The translations under genes were made by a program, and so were the position numbers. A stretch of DNA of 64,000 nt from Halichondria panicea (lineage: Eukaryota > Porifera > Demospongiae > Suberitida > Halichondriidae). Positions 34,393-46,787 of the stretch are shown one piece after another; within the stretch, counting starts at the first letter, position 1, and each line of letters begins with the position of its first letter. The notes under the pieces were generated by a model that was not told the origin of the DNA, did no database searches, and saw only the letters and a list, made by a program, of their open reading frames with translations. The stretch spans positions 6,543,651-6,607,650 of the forward strand of contig NC_087388.1 in the NCBI RefSeq assembly GCF_963675165.1. The letters run 5' to 3'.

Positions 34393-37300
34393 AGAGAGAT
34401 TGCTTGGTCTAACAGACGGAGAGGCTACTGGCTCTGAGTACAACGGGACCTTACTGAGCGCAGCTAAAGGTACACCTACATACAGCACAGTACACTCTGA
34501 GTCGTCTCTTTCTGTTGGCCCGATCTCAGATCCTATATTTAGCTCATAAATGTATAACTTTCCCCCACTTCAATTAATAATTATATCTTACTGGTGATCA
34601 TTTTATTGCATTGCAGTCTCACTTCTTAGTGATGAGTATACAACACATTGACGGGTTCCTACATAAATTGCTCAGTTGATTATTAATGTTTTAGTGTCTG
34701 TGAAATGTTGCTTGAATGTGAGGGATGGGCAGTTTGCTTGTGTAGGTGTGTGGCGTGCTTGGATACCAGCCAAACTGAGTGGCCTCAGCTGTTCAAAAAT
34801 TGATTTTAGTAGCCTACCATATCTCTGACATGTGGGCTGGCCGGTGTGTGTAGCTGTGAGCAGACAACCTTCTGTATGACATCAAATCTGTACAGCTGTC
34901 TTTATCTGTTGCTGCCTGCATATGCAGTGTGGGTGTAAATGTACTGTCATTACACTCATTATTGTACTTGCTTAATTAAGCATTAACTGTTTAGTGCATG
35001 TGCGTGAAGGTCAAAGGTGAACGTCCAAGTATATGCTTACAATCTAAGGATAATTATACACAACAGTTTTGATTTGTCTTTGTCTCCAACCACGGCTCAT
35101 TGCTTGAGTTGCTATCCAGACCTAGCCAGAATGGTGGTGGGAGGGTGTAGCTGGTATGCGGCCACCTGGTGTGTGTGTGTGTGTATCTCAAGTGTGTACA
35201 TGTTTTGTGGTCTCATTGTTGGCAAACTAGCTAATTGCTCAGAGCGGTGGATTACCATACATACCTTGTCTGAGCTGATTGGCTCAAGTGGGTTATTTGT
35301 TAGAGGTTAAGGAAATATAAAAGGCCCTTTTATGAATAATCTCTGCCCTTGTAATTATTGTCTCACACACACACACACCCCCACACACACACACACACAC
35401 ACACACACAGATGCTGTTCTTCGGATGTTGGAGCAACCAATGGAATTTCTCGGCACTGTGATCAAACCTGACGGCAAATCGACCAACGGTGACCATGGCA
35501 ACGACGAGAGCCCTAACAACGAAGATAGCGCTTCAACTTCAGATAAAAGTACAGAACTAACGAAAGAGAACAAAGCTCAACCAGATGATAAGGATCAGCT
35601 TGAAAGGTACACATGTACAGTGGAACCACCTCTATAACGGACACCTTGGGGGAAAGATGTTTTGACCCTTATACAGAGGTGGCCTTTGTTGAGAGGTTGT
35701 TTTATACACAAACTGTTCATTTGGGACCTGGCCTTTCTTCAGGGGTGGCCATTAAGAGTGTCCTCCCCCTCCCTCCCTCCCTCCCTCCCTCCCTCCCGAC
35801 ATGCATCAACACTTATTCAGAATAATTCCATTATTTGTAGGTGACATGTACTTCTTGTGTTTCTGAAATGGTTGATTCAAATTTAACTGTGCATACAAAG
35901 TACTGATTTAATAAATGAACTGAAAATGGGTAGTTCCAATTGAGCAAATGCTGCGCTAAGTGTTCACTGGGTACATTAGCGGGGCTTGCTGTTCAGCTGG
36001 TTTCAAGTCATGTGACCATCACAGGGGCTGTTAGAGGGGGGAGATTGGTGGTCAAATGTCGGCCCTATTAAAGGGAGGGGGAGGGTTTGGGCCTCAGGTA
36101 AATCTCATCTTTTGCAGCATGAGCATTGTAGCTGAAACATCACATTCTTTCTGTATAGTGGAAGAAAAATTCATAAAATAATTAATTGTCGTGAATAATT
36201 ATACAGAATGATAACAATAAAGATGTGTCTATTTATAGTAAGGTATGCAACACAGGTGCAAGTGTGTCCCCTGCTAAGATGGAGCCAGTATCTAATGGGT
36301 GTTATATTCATAGTCTGTAGGCACAGGTAACAACATGTGCAGACTAAACATGTGCTATACACCCCTCACACAAACGCCTCACAAAATACACACCTGTTCG
36401 GTATTTGTTGGCTGTTGTAGTATCTTCTCCAGATATGCAATATAGGCAATAGTTTCCTCAATGAGAGCCAGCTGCAGGGAATAACACAAGCACACCTGTC
36501 ACAACCGAGCACTAGGTCGTAGCTTAGGCAACACTTACAGAGCTAGTCTAACACTCTAGCTAACACAGTGTGAGCAAGCTGCTAGGTCCAACATGGCAGT
36601 TGATTTTTACCTCTGACACTGATTGCTGTTGGCTTGACGATGGCAGGAGATCCTTTAACACTGCAAAGCATTCTTCCTTAGAGTGTGATTTTGTGATTGC
36701 CTTGATTCTTGTTTGTGTTGCAGACTTTTTGCTAACTCCTCTCTCCTTTGCCATTCTCAATGGTTGGGCTCCTGAAATGCAATAAAACATTAAAAGTTAG
36801 TATTTATTATTTATTGCACAGGCTTGCATGCACTCAGCATGCATGCATTGATATGATGAAGTAGCTGGAGTAGCCATTACTATACCTGTAACTGTGGTGG
36901 CTGATTTGGGACTGCCTGGTCGACTAGTGGGACAAGCTCTGGTCATCATGGGAAAAATAAGAGGTCTCTTCAATTCTTGTATAGTAATTATGCAGTCTGC
37001 AAACTTGGTTTAATAGTTGCATTCGCAGATAGTTTTTATACTAGCTCTGCCTCTCTTGCGGCTATGGCCCACTCATCTGTGCATCCTGCTTACATTCCAA
37101 TGTCAAGCTGTTGTCTTTCTCTGGACCACAATCATGAATATCATTAACTAGTAGTATGAATCTCATTATAACATAGCAGCTGTATCTGTGCAAACACACA
37201 CACATATTGGAGATGTAATTGAGACATAAAACAATATTTGTATTGACTGTATTGCCACCTGTAGACATTTGTACACATGTGCACATACACTGTAGGGATA

Positions 37301-37442
37301 TTGTTGACAACATACAATCAGCATACTGTTTGCAGCTGTCTCCCCACTGCCTCAGTGTGTGTGTGTGTGTGTGTGTGTGTCAGCTGCTGCTGCCTCTGTG
37401 TGTGCGTGTGTGTGTGTGTGTGTGTGTCAGCTGCTGCTGCCT

Positions 37443-37497
<55 letters not shown>

Positions 37498-40442
37498 AGC
37501 TGCTGCTGCCTCAGTGTGTGCGTGTGTGTGTGTGTGTGTGTGTCAGCTGCTGCTGCCTCAGTGTGTGCGTGTGTATGTGTGTGTGTGTGTGTGTGTCAGC
37601 TGCTGCTGCCTCAGTGTGTGTGTGTGTGTGTGTCAGCTGCTGCTGCCTCTGTGTGTGTATCAGCTGTCCCCTCAGGCTGTTGTCCTTGTGTGTGTATCAG
37701 CTGTTCCCTCAGGCTATTGTCCTCATGTGTGTGTGGGTGTCAGCTGTTCCCTCAGGCTGTTGTCCTCATGTGTGTGTGGGTGTCAGCTGTTCCCTCAATG
37801 GCTGCTGCCCTTGTGTGTGTGTGTGGGGGGGGGGGGGTGGCCCCAAACAACTATTAAAGGTATAAACTAGCTAGCCCACAAGGCAACCTAGCGACTGGAC
37901 TGAACATGTACCACATGTACATCATTCTCGTGTCTTCATTCTTTCATTTAATACATTCCCATGTTTAACTGTTGATGTGTATCACACACGTGCGGACTTG
38001 ACAGGTTTCTGAGATTACAGTCTCGTTCTAGTGTTGTATTATCTTACAGTGTATCGTGTTTTGTTGTCTATCTTATTTCCAGTCTTCTCAGGTGTGAGCA
38101 TATTATCATGTTACCATAATTAACACTAGAGTGTACCGTGCGTGAAAAACTTTTTTGCGAATAAGCCAAATCAGCAGAATTTGCTATATCTAACCTTTGC
38201 GTTACTCTGGCAACGATCTACATGTCATACAAGCACTGGTAAAATGGCAGTCACATCCAAGGAAAACAGCCTCCTTTCAGTAGCCTTTTTATTAATATAT
38301 ATTTTCGTGTGGCCCTGCCAATAAGCTACAATAATAGGCAAAATCACATCATTATGTTTTGATGCTCGCAACACATTCTGTAATACATACACACGTATGT
38401 TATAGCTGTGTAGGTGACCAGGTGTGCTAGCTATCATCAATGGTGGGAAGCATTGTCATCAGTCACACATTCTACTGAGTGTTTGTGTATACTAACGGTG
38501 ATAGTTAGAGTTCACTGTACATTTTGTTTCAGTGCATGTTTTGGGGGGAGAATCTTCACATGTAGTCTTCCCAAATGCTTACTTGTGGGCACTTGAGAGG
38601 CTTCTAAGCTTTCCCAAACATTTGTGAGTGTGTGTAGGATCTACTAAAGTCCCTTTGTTACTGCATCTAATCCAATTATTATTTTGTTGTCTTAATTCAT
38701 TCTGTAGTGTAGTACAAATTTAGAGTATTTCTAAACACAAAGGTAACAGGATTACAATCAGAGCCACTGTGAAAATGTCATCTTATAGCTGTACTTGAAA
38801 GCTGTAGCAAGCAAAGCCCTATATTTAGTTGGTATAATATGTATACCTAGCTGGCTACAATGTTCACAGTATACAGTAGAACCTCGATTATCCGGACACC
38901 TTGGTTCCAGAAGCTGGCCGGATAAGTGAATATGCCGGATAATCGAATAGATAAACCACGCCTTGATCCACCCACTTTATTGATGAACAGCAGTGCCACA
39001 TGTTGTCTGCGCATGCGCAAAAGAAAAGCAGGCATGTCTCCATGGTAACAGCTGAAACGCGCATGCGCATTTGAGGGACACGCCCATTTTCTGAATTATG
39101 TAATCTGATTAAAAAGAAAACTGCCAAGCCGGATAATCGAGGTTCCGGATAATCGAGGGCCGGATAATCGAGGTTCTACTGTACCATGTACTGTACACCT
39201 GGCTAATAGCTTATCATTGAAACCTATATCACATGTCAAAAGCAATGCTCTGTCGATCACTGCAATTATCTTAAACTAGCATAATCATGTCGTGGGCTCT
39301 CATGTGAAAATATGTTCTTATGTCCCTAAAGGCATACAATGCTCCAATTTGTCAACAGCTGTTTCTTGGGAACTATCTATAAAGCCTAAATTGAAAATGT
39401 TGTGATTCTTATAAATAGATAGTTTATTAATCACACACCAGTCAATATAATTACTGTTTTGAATACTTTAGGGAAAGTGTGGCGGGCAATTCTCCAGAGG
39501 ACAAGCAAGATGGTAACAAGGTGAGAGTGTGAAACAAATCACATTTATAGGAGTACTACCCACCCACCACACCCACACACACACCCACCCACACACACAC
39601 ACACACACCCACCCACCCACACACACCACTGAGCCATGTGAGGTGGTGGTTGTAGGGTGGTAGTAGCGTGGTGCCATTAGGCTCTGCTCTAATCTCTAGT
39701 GTGGTGTAGTATAATTGACCAGTGGAGTAGCTATAATCACCAGGCACATGCACATATGGTAGCCATGGATTCACTAGGTCCATCCACTATTAAAGCTTAC
39801 TAGTGTGGTTTAGATACAATGGCAGGAGAGCATGCACACATACACATACACATGTAGTACACAAGCTTTTGGTGTAGCAATGTGATGGACTATTGCAGCT
39901 TTTAGGTTGATATACAATGGAAGCAGGTTATTGTGCCCCTTACTGACATAATTATGTCCAGTGGCCCTAGCAACAATGTCTGTGTCAACACGCAACCTCT
40001 AGTTCCTGTAGCCTAATGAACACCTGGCAGTCTATCTGTGATACGCCCCACTTGCTCTGACCTCCCCTCCGGCCGCTAAGTGCATTATGCTAGCCCGCAA
40101 GTGCCCATCTGATATATGGTGTAGTGCACAGGTTTCTGTTATCAGTGGCTAGTCATTATAATTATGATGGGCGGTATTACCACCATGTTTAGTGAGATCC
40201 AGCTTGTTCTCATGTCAGTGGCGTATAGTAATATGATTATATCAACGTGATGAGAGGTACAGTATAATTATGTCCATGGCTTTGTTTTGTTTTTGTGGTT
40301 ATGACGATTATCCATTTTAGTCAAGTGTGTGCTGATATTGATATTATAATACATTACTTGCTGTGATTTGCAATTATGAATCTTATTTCTCAGAACATGG
40401 AACAAGACACTCCTCTCAGTGAAGTAAATGTGGAGGACATGT

Positions 40443-40504
<62 letters not shown>

Positions 40505-43500
40505 TGGTGGCAATATTAGATTAATCCCATTAGCATTTTTTTCAGCTAATGTACCAGCTCCACCCATTATTTTAATCTAATTAGCTAGATAGTTGAGGCA
40601 GCGGCTCTCCAGACACACAGACTTGTGGGCACGCACAGCTGGACCCAGTGGAGTATGTTGACTGTGTGCAACTGCTGTACAGAGCTATAAAATTCTACTT
40701 AATAAAGAAAAATATAGCCCACGCTTGTTTCTAGAAAATGGACAAGTTGGGCCCGAAAAAAATTGCTGAGCTCACCAACCACATTGTAGCACTACCATAC
40801 AGCTACTAAATGCATATTTTAGTGGATTTTCCCAACACAAATAATGTATATTGTATAAGTGACATGGTTCTCATTTTTACGGCCTCAACAGAGAGGTGTT
40901 CTCTTTAGAATTAAGATCGATCAAAGCGGCTACCTCTAGATAAAGTAATGCTGCTGAATAGATTAGGTACATGTGCTCTAGTTACTCTAGTGTTCGTCAG
41001 TACAGCTGTTAATGTGGTCGGTGGCTGGTGGCTTTATCTCCCCAACCTGTCAAGCTCCACTGAACATCGGTCCACCTGCACCTGTTGTGTTTGTGTTCAA
41101 TAGACCAGCCAAAAACTATCTGACACAGCCATCACCAAGCCATCACCACACAAATACTGAGTTCCATATGTCATAGCAATCCTCCAGTTGTGCCAAGAAT
41201 TTTCCCTTTCAAAAAAATAGCCAATCTGTGTGTACTGGAATAATAGCACTCTCTGCCTGACTATTATAGCTGATTTTGACTGTTTTTCAACATAATTTTT
41301 GTACAGCCTAAGGATGGATAATTGATAATTATTATTAATGGCTGTGTGTATGAGATTTGTTGGTTTCACACACTTAGTTAATGATGGCCCAGGGCATTGC
41401 TTGTGGCTATGGTTATTTGTATGTAAACAAGGCTGCAAGTGCTTGCACACACTCCACCAGGTGTTTAGAGGCCATATAAGGTCTGCAGCTGGGCAGAGTG
41501 TGTGTGTCTGACCTTATGCCCCTTCTCAGAGCACCACTGTCTGGATGATTATGCATACCGTATAGCGCGAAATTTTCGAGGCACTTATATTTCGTGGATT
41601 GGCCTCTAAAAACCATTTCGTTGCACAATGTTCGCGGAATGACTGCTTACCGGAAGCCACGCCTTTAAATATTTGCACGATAGCAGGTAATTCTAATTAA
41701 AGAACAATTTTCGTGGACTTAATTTTCGTATAGAATTCTAACCCACGAAATCCGCGAAAATTAAGCCCCTCGAACATTTCGCGCTATACGGTATACCTCA
41801 ACCACCTCTTAATTGTCTGACTCTTTAGTTCAGCTCACATTATAGCTGGCTTGTGGTGTGTGTGCCCCAGTGTGCCAGCATAGTTGTGGTGGGTGGCTGA
41901 ATGGTTGTCACTATTTACAAGAGTTAATCACTCCCAGATGCTGTGTACTCAACTTTGTTCCCACTCTCAGTTCTGCAGGTGTACCTCCAGAAGGTGACAA
42001 AGATCAACTAGAGTCCGACACACCCCCTGCTTCAGACGACGACGAGGTTATAAAGGAGGTAACGACAACGTCTTCAGCAACTACCGACGAGTGCACAATA
42101 ATTGAAGAATTATCATCCATTTATGACAATAATGAGCGATTGAATGAAGCCACACACGAGTTACTTGGACCGCCCACGCTGGGGGAATTCCCCACTGACC
42201 CCTTGGGACCTGGCGATGATGTAACAGGGAATTTCCCTAAAGGCGAACCTATAGGTCCCACCACAGAGGCGCCAGCAGGGGAATTCCCCACCCTGGAAGG
42301 GGAACCCCCTCATTTAGCTCCAAGCACTGTGCCTTTGGAAACTTTAGACTCAATAGTTGAGAACAGTCCACCAAGCGAACCTTCTGATACTTCACTGAGC
42401 AATGCTGTTACTGATAATACTACATTAACCCTCGAGTCTTCATTAACCCTCGAGTCTTCCAATAACAGTCAATCCTCATCTCCTCCCTTGAATAACTCTA
42501 ATAGCACCAAAGGGTTAAACAATTCAATTGCCAACACGAGTAACCATAGCAGCGATGGAGGCAATAAAAATCGAAAGAACGAGTCATCGGAGACGGTTGT
42601 ATCGACCAATGGGCAAGCAGCACCTCGAGATAAGGAAAAGTCCGTGTTTTTGAGACTGTCCAATCAGATTAAAGAACTGGAGATGAATATGACGTTGTTT
42701 AGTAGCTACCTCGACCAAATCAGCTCAGGGTGAGTGGGCGGATACAATTCTGTATAAAAATATTAATTTTGAACTTGTAATTATCATTCTATTTGAACTG
42801 TTCTTACACCACTTGTACTACTACGTGTGTGTGTGTGTGTGTGTGTGTGTGTTGGTTTATTACATTACAATGTAATTTGATTTTATGGTATTTTGTACAG
42901 TTTGAAGAGAAATAAGAACAAAACAGAAGAAGCTACTAAATCTCTGGACAGACGAATGACTGCTCTCAATGAAACATTGCAGCTGCTCAGAAATGAAGTG
43001 AGTAACTGTACAGTACCTTTATAGCTAGTGGAAGGAACTATAGCTGGGGCTTTATAGCTAGGAAGGTATAGGGATGGACATTTGTCCTTGTGGCAAGAGT
43101 CCATAATAGAGAGAGAGTATGCATAGTGCATCAGATGTATGTGGAAAGTAAGGTGACTTCCTGTCTGAAACGCGTGATCATAATGACAATTTGGTAAAAC
43201 ATTATTGCTGCCTTGAGGTAAGTGATGGCTCTGGGCGCTCTGATTGGTCAGTTACCAAGCAGGAATAACATCTGATGCTAGGTAACCTTGTACTCTCTTT
43301 ATTTTATTACTCTTGCCTATGATGGAGGCTAGGCACTAATCACTATAGATTTGTGGATGGACATAAAGACTCACCAAACTGTGTCCTGGCTGGCCACTAA
43401 ACTATGATGAGATTGATCTAACATGTGTCTTGTGGTGTAAGCCACTTGAGATACAACCATTAGTGGTATAGAGTACACATGTGTGGTGTGCTGCAGACAA

Positions 43501-44870
43501 TCACTAGCCCGCTATGGTGCTCCCTGGAGACTGCCTTATGTGGTGTGTGGTGCACCTGGGGCCACAATGCCTCAGCCTAGTAACCTTGAGACAAATTAGG
43601 CCTTATCTCCTGCTTGTGGGGATTAGCAGTAGTAAGCCTTTTGTCCATTCCCTGGGTAGTTGATGCAGGTGTCTTTTGTGGTAAGCTCTGTTTTCAACCC
43701 TTAGCTGACCTATTGTGTGACTGTGTGTGTAGTATGTGTGTGTGTAGTGTAGTGTGTGTGTGACTGTGTGTGGGTGGGTGTGGGTGTGTGTGTGGGTGGG
43801 TGTAGAGAGCTTTTAGTCTGAGATAACGCTGACTAAGTGCACTAGAGAGTGTTGAAAATTGATTAGTGTTGTCTTAAGATTTGAAAGCACTTTAGAACGT
43901 TGGTTCGTGCTCTTCCCCGCAAGAGCTTTTAGTAGCCTTATACAGTAACCTTATACTCAACACTTGTAGGAGGCTAAGCAATTGATTCCATAAAACATTT
44001 TGTTGACATCTGATGTCTTTCAAGCTGCAGCAGCACCTGCTATTATTTGACTATACAGGTGGCGTGTGATGTCAGTGTTGTTTGTTCTCAGGCTTGTAAC
44101 CTTATTAAGGATTGATGGTGTTTCTGAATCTTGTTTCAAATTAGCCATAGGGTTTTGTAACCTAAACAAGTCCAGGTGTGTGGAGTGGGATTATTTGAAA
44201 GGCCATAATGTAATTTAGAGTTGACCAGAGTAAAAGAATAAGTGGTTTGGGGGAGTCTATTGTTGTGGTCAGTTGTGGAATGATGGTGACATTGTTTCTG
44301 TGTCCAGCTGGTCCCTTGATGGTGGTCACACCTGCTGGCATTTCCTGTGCTAATTGATTGAGCTAACTTCCAAATGAGTTGTTCATTAGAATACCCAAAA
44401 CAAGTCAGCCAGAGACTCAATAAAGCACCTGCCTCTAGTGTGTGTTGTGGTCCAGGTGGGGATTTGAAGCAGCCGCTATTTGCTTTTACCCACACACCTG
44501 TTCTTCAGCCCATTTGCTAACTTTCTCCAATCCCAAATCACCATAATTTTTGTTCTGGTGATCCAATTTCAATAAACACACACTATCAGATGGTATATTT
44601 AGCTCAAAATAATCGTTTTAAACGGGAAATTTGCCCTTTTCCCCACCTATAATGCATACCCATGGTTTCTTTATTAAATGTGCCATCTGAAAGAGATCAC
44701 TTTAAGATTTCGGAAATCATTGACATTGGACCATCCAAACCCAAGTTATGGTTGTTTAAAGATTACCAGGGCTTAGAAAATAGTCTCTGTTCCTTGCTGC
44801 CTGGAATCGAGGCGACAGTTTATTCCAATAGTTAGTATGTATGATTATTATACACACACACACACACACG

Positions 44871-44907
<37 letters not shown>

Positions 44908-45585
44908 ATGCAGACTGAAGTCAAGGTGAACGTGCTTCATGATCTGAGCAGTAATATGCAAGCATTGACGGAGGCTGTGTTGAGTATCACCATGGAGATG
45001 TCTGCTGTGGATGATAAGGTACTCTATCCTAACCACCACCTGAAAGTATGTCACTCCCATACCATCTGATAACAATCATCAAGCTTCCTCACAACCACTT
45101 CTCACACACACACACACACACACAGATTCTTATATCTCTCTTTCTACTGGTTGGAATCCAGTCTCTCGTATTTATCGCTCTTCTTGTTATTTGTTGCCTC
45201 GTTCAAGCGTCCAATCAGAGAAGCCTCCAGCGTGAACTACAGTCCCTTCGTACTACGTTTGTTCAATTGCTGAGTCAGCAATCAACTACACAACAAAATG
45301 GCCGCATTAGCCCTCTAATATTGCTGAATCAGCAAACACAGAATTGTACATCACGAGTAGACGATGGACTGACTACTAGCGTGTCGTTGCCATCACTACA
45401 CGAAAGGGGTGTGGTCCAGTTGACCCCTCCCCCACATGGCAATGATGGGGTAAGTGTGTACCATACAGCATCATTATGGTGTAATGTTATACACACAGTT
45501 AACTGTGTATTGTGTATGTTTGGTACAGGAGTGGAAAGTTGCTGACGGGAGAAACCGGAAGAAAATCAAACTAAAAAATAGATAA
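24845..45585 (+). CDS. SUCO: SUCO/SLP1-type SUN-domain ER membrane protein
   Basis: Fifteen exons join in phase to 835 residues: 24845-24897, 24976-25160, 25321-25427, 25600-25778, 26023-26143, 26400-26550, 34392-34469, 35411-35606, 39472-39520, 40394-40440, 41971-42729, 42901-42997, 44914-45018, 45126-45449, 45529-45585. A signal peptide (MKLWMLLLL) comes first. The SUN-like domain follows at about 100-250 ([97 protein letters not shown]), matching the SUCO/SLP1/Osteopotentia class. Then come a Ser/Thr/Pro-rich acidic linker, coiled coils (about 620-700) and one membrane segment at about 710-734. These proteins sit in the ER or nuclear envelope; with EMP65/TAPT1-type partners they protect nascent proteins (family knowledge). 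Intron 6 is 7.8 kb. Intron 8 contains an Id-like gene on the other strand. Confidence 0.93.
26590..26790. repeat. Dispersed repeat family E, representative copy
   Basis: The sequence gatccttgccagaacgcaat ... tctgctgatttgg ... ttttcactcgcaaaat recurs at about 23560-23870, 30275-30425 and, inverted, 38128-38385 (gcgaataagccaaatcagca; tacaagcactgg). No coding capacity. Likely a MITE. Confidence 0.6.
27955..28136. repeat. (GT)n microsatellite in SUCO intron 6
   Basis: About 180 bp of GT repeats with gggt and cgtg interruptions. No gene. Confidence 0.95.
28486..28790. repeat. About 61-bp minisatellite in SUCO intron 6
   Basis: Five units contain gtctctttagggaggtcaat, agcattgtagggacagt and ggtctcaatagagaggtg, with unit-specific differences (one copy reads agttaaaaaattg). 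A related ccucaacagagaggtg-type sequence (DNA cctcaacagagaggtg) occurs singly near 40886. Confidence 0.88.
29165..29455. repeat. Repeat family B, complete copy in SUCO intron 6
   Basis: Both arms and the agcgtgggctataggtgggg centre are present, and the ends ccataactt and aagttatgg are inverted. The copy at 49530-49795 is very similar. Confidence 0.8.
30950..34050. other. Distal part of SUCO intron 6: short tandem repeats, no gene seen
   Basis: It holds two copies of an aaccaagccacctgccacaa unit (about 30967 and 31018), each followed by a G run. There are also two copies of ggataattggagaggccata (about 31758 and 31808), two of tagaagcttcatacagacag (about 33610 and 33646) and three of gtccatcccctgaagctacc-type sequence (33840-33905). 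No conserved reading frame was recognised. Confidence 0.6.
34288..34390. repeat. (CA)n microsatellite ending at the SUCO exon 7 acceptor
   Basis: About 100 bp of CA repeat run directly into acacag, the 3' splice site used for exon 7. The repeat takes the place of a polypyrimidine tract. Confidence 0.95.
36379..36949 (-). CDS. Id-like helix-loop-helix protein nested antisense in SUCO intron 8
   Basis: Three exons (36949-36886, 36771-36611, 36471-36379) join in phase to 105 residues. Helix 1 and loop read [20 protein letters not shown]. Helix 2, from the next exon, reads [19 protein letters not shown]. The spacing matches Id/Emc proteins (CYSRLKELVP, then VSKVEILQHVIDYI). The preceding segment ([14 protein letters not shown]) has some basic residues but no NxRERxR motif, so DNA binding is unlikely. 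Id proteins dimerise with E-type bHLH factors and block them (family knowledge). The last exon could instead be spliced at cag|gtgtgt just before the stop. The gene lies fully inside an intron of the opposite-strand SUCO gene. A degenerate full bHLH factor is the alternative. Confidence 0.75.
37355..37835. repeat. Compound (GT)n minisatellite with cagctgctgctgcct spacers
   Basis: GT runs of varying length are separated by cagctgctgctgcctc, at least seven times, grading into cagctgttccctcaggc units. It lies in SUCO intron 8. Each spacer contains a cagctg E-box by sequence. Cys-Val repeat frames across it are artefacts. Confidence 0.93.
38874..39181. mobile_element. pogo/Tigger-like MITE, copy 3 (intact, TA target site)
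   Basis: The 308-bp element runs from cagtagaacctcgattatcc to the inverted ggataatcgaggttctactg, flanked by ta (38872-38873 and 39182-39183). It is nearly identical to 6247-6547, so both are fairly recent insertions. It lies in SUCO intron 8. Confidence 0.87.
40445..40502. repeat. (GT)n microsatellite just after the SUCO exon 10 donor
   Basis: A nearly pure GT run begins within the donor (gtaagtgtgtgtg...). Confidence 0.95.
41555..41794. mobile_element. MITE family A, copy 4 (most complete)
   Basis: The 240-bp element has good terminal inverted repeats: ataccgtatagcgcgaaatt at the left and aatttcgcgctatacggtat-type sequence (acatttcgcgctatacggta) at the right. The interior is a near-palindrome of cgaaaattaa and ttaattttcg blocks. 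It lies in SUCO intron 10. Confidence 0.85.
44530..44765. repeat. Repeat family B copy in SUCO intron 12
   Basis: Arms ggtgatccaatttcaat and attggaccatccaaacccaa face each other around a tttgcccttttccccaccta centre, which is the complement of the usual aggtggggg. Confidence 0.65.
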
Positions 45586-46079
45586 ACAATTTTTGGGCTT
45601 ACCTACGAAACTGTTATTATTTGATTTTATTCCACCATATAGTTATTGTCACCTACATTATCAATCATGAATTTGATCGTTTACCTCATAATAATTATGT
45701 TAGTTAATGATCTTTACCGCATGAGCACAAATTGCCTTCACATGTGTAGTGCAACATGTTTAGTTAATGATCTTTACCGCATGAGCCTACTCTAGAACCA
45801 CGACTAGACTATAAGCCAGGCCATGGCTGGGGCTACTGTGCCTTGTATTCCTGTGCATCATCACTCCATCATAGCTTTTATTAAGAGCTAGTGTTCCATC
45901 ATAATCTACACTGTAACTAGCCTCCTTCACCAGCCTTCAGTGCGGCCTGGAATCGAGGCTACACTGTAACATGAATGTCCCTTATCATAAGTTGTGCAAT
46001 TTATCATAATTATGACACACGTTGAACAAACTTTGGTAATAATTACGTACAATGATCTAATTAAAGTGTTTGTTTAGTC
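45586..46079. other. Convergent intergenic region between SUCO and NDUFA5
   Basis: It contains two copies of gtttagttaatgatctttac cgcatgagc (about 45701 and 45759); the same phrase also occurs at 25982. A repeat end, cggcctggaatcgaggcta, at about 45942 also appears near 425, 44800 and 5897. No gene seen. Confidence 0.55.
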
Positions 46080-46787
46080 TCAAGGCCACTTCCACTGGTT
46101 GGGAGGAGGTGCGGCTACGAGTGGTTCCCATGGTTTCCATCCATCCATCTTGACAGCTAGTGACAACTCTCTCTCAGCCTGCAGTGTGTGTGGTATATAG
46201 AGTGAAGGCATAGGCAACAGTATCAATCAAATCTTAAGTTACAGTACAGTGTGTGTATAACCCTAACACTCAAAAGTACTACCACCAGAAACAGTAAAAA
46301 GCGTTTTGGCTACTCAAAATGTCAGCTATCAATTTGTATTAAAGTACAGACTACACTTATGAAACACAAGAGCTCCCCTCCACGCACACACACACACACC
46401 TGATCAATAAGCTCCTCCATTTGCCCACAGCCAATCTTTTTCTCTATACTCTCAGGAGAGGAGTCTGCCTGCACTATAGCTAGTCTCTGTTGGACCACTG
46501 TCTCTGACTGTCGTCGATAACCCGAGTCACGGGGAAATGATTGAACTAGAGAGAGGGTCTTAGCATAGAGACTACACAGTACATCTCGAGCATTAGGCAC
46601 AACGGCATAGCCCACCAGTGATGTGGTCTGAAGGAAGGGAAGACGATATTGTATTACACGTTGGAATATTATAGGCTAGGGGGCTATGACTGCAATTTAT
46701 GCTCATTGACAATGCACAGACGTAGGTCCTGTGTAGGATAGTACTATTTCTACAACATTGCACCTTTTTTATCCCATTTGCAGCCAT
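46080..46787 (-). CDS. NDUFA5: NDUFA5, mitochondrial complex I subunit
   Basis: Three exons (46787-46764, 46627-46400, 46178-46080), all phase 0, give 116 residues, the same length as human NDUFA5. [19 protein letters not shown] matches the human start (LKKTTGLVGLAV). Next come [36 protein letters not shown] and [20 protein letters not shown], with the end WKPWEPLV...PNQWKWP. It belongs to the matrix arm of NADH:ubiquinone oxidoreductase. The donor of exon 2 opens a short GT run (cag|gtgtgtgtg). It is divergent from the RSBN1-type gene, 581 bp away. Confidence 0.95.

Noticed and set aside
37219-37870. Overlapping Cys-rich open frames of about 170-210 residues
   Set aside because: They arise from the GT and cagctgctgctgcct compound repeat in a SUCO intron, and are open in several frames at once.
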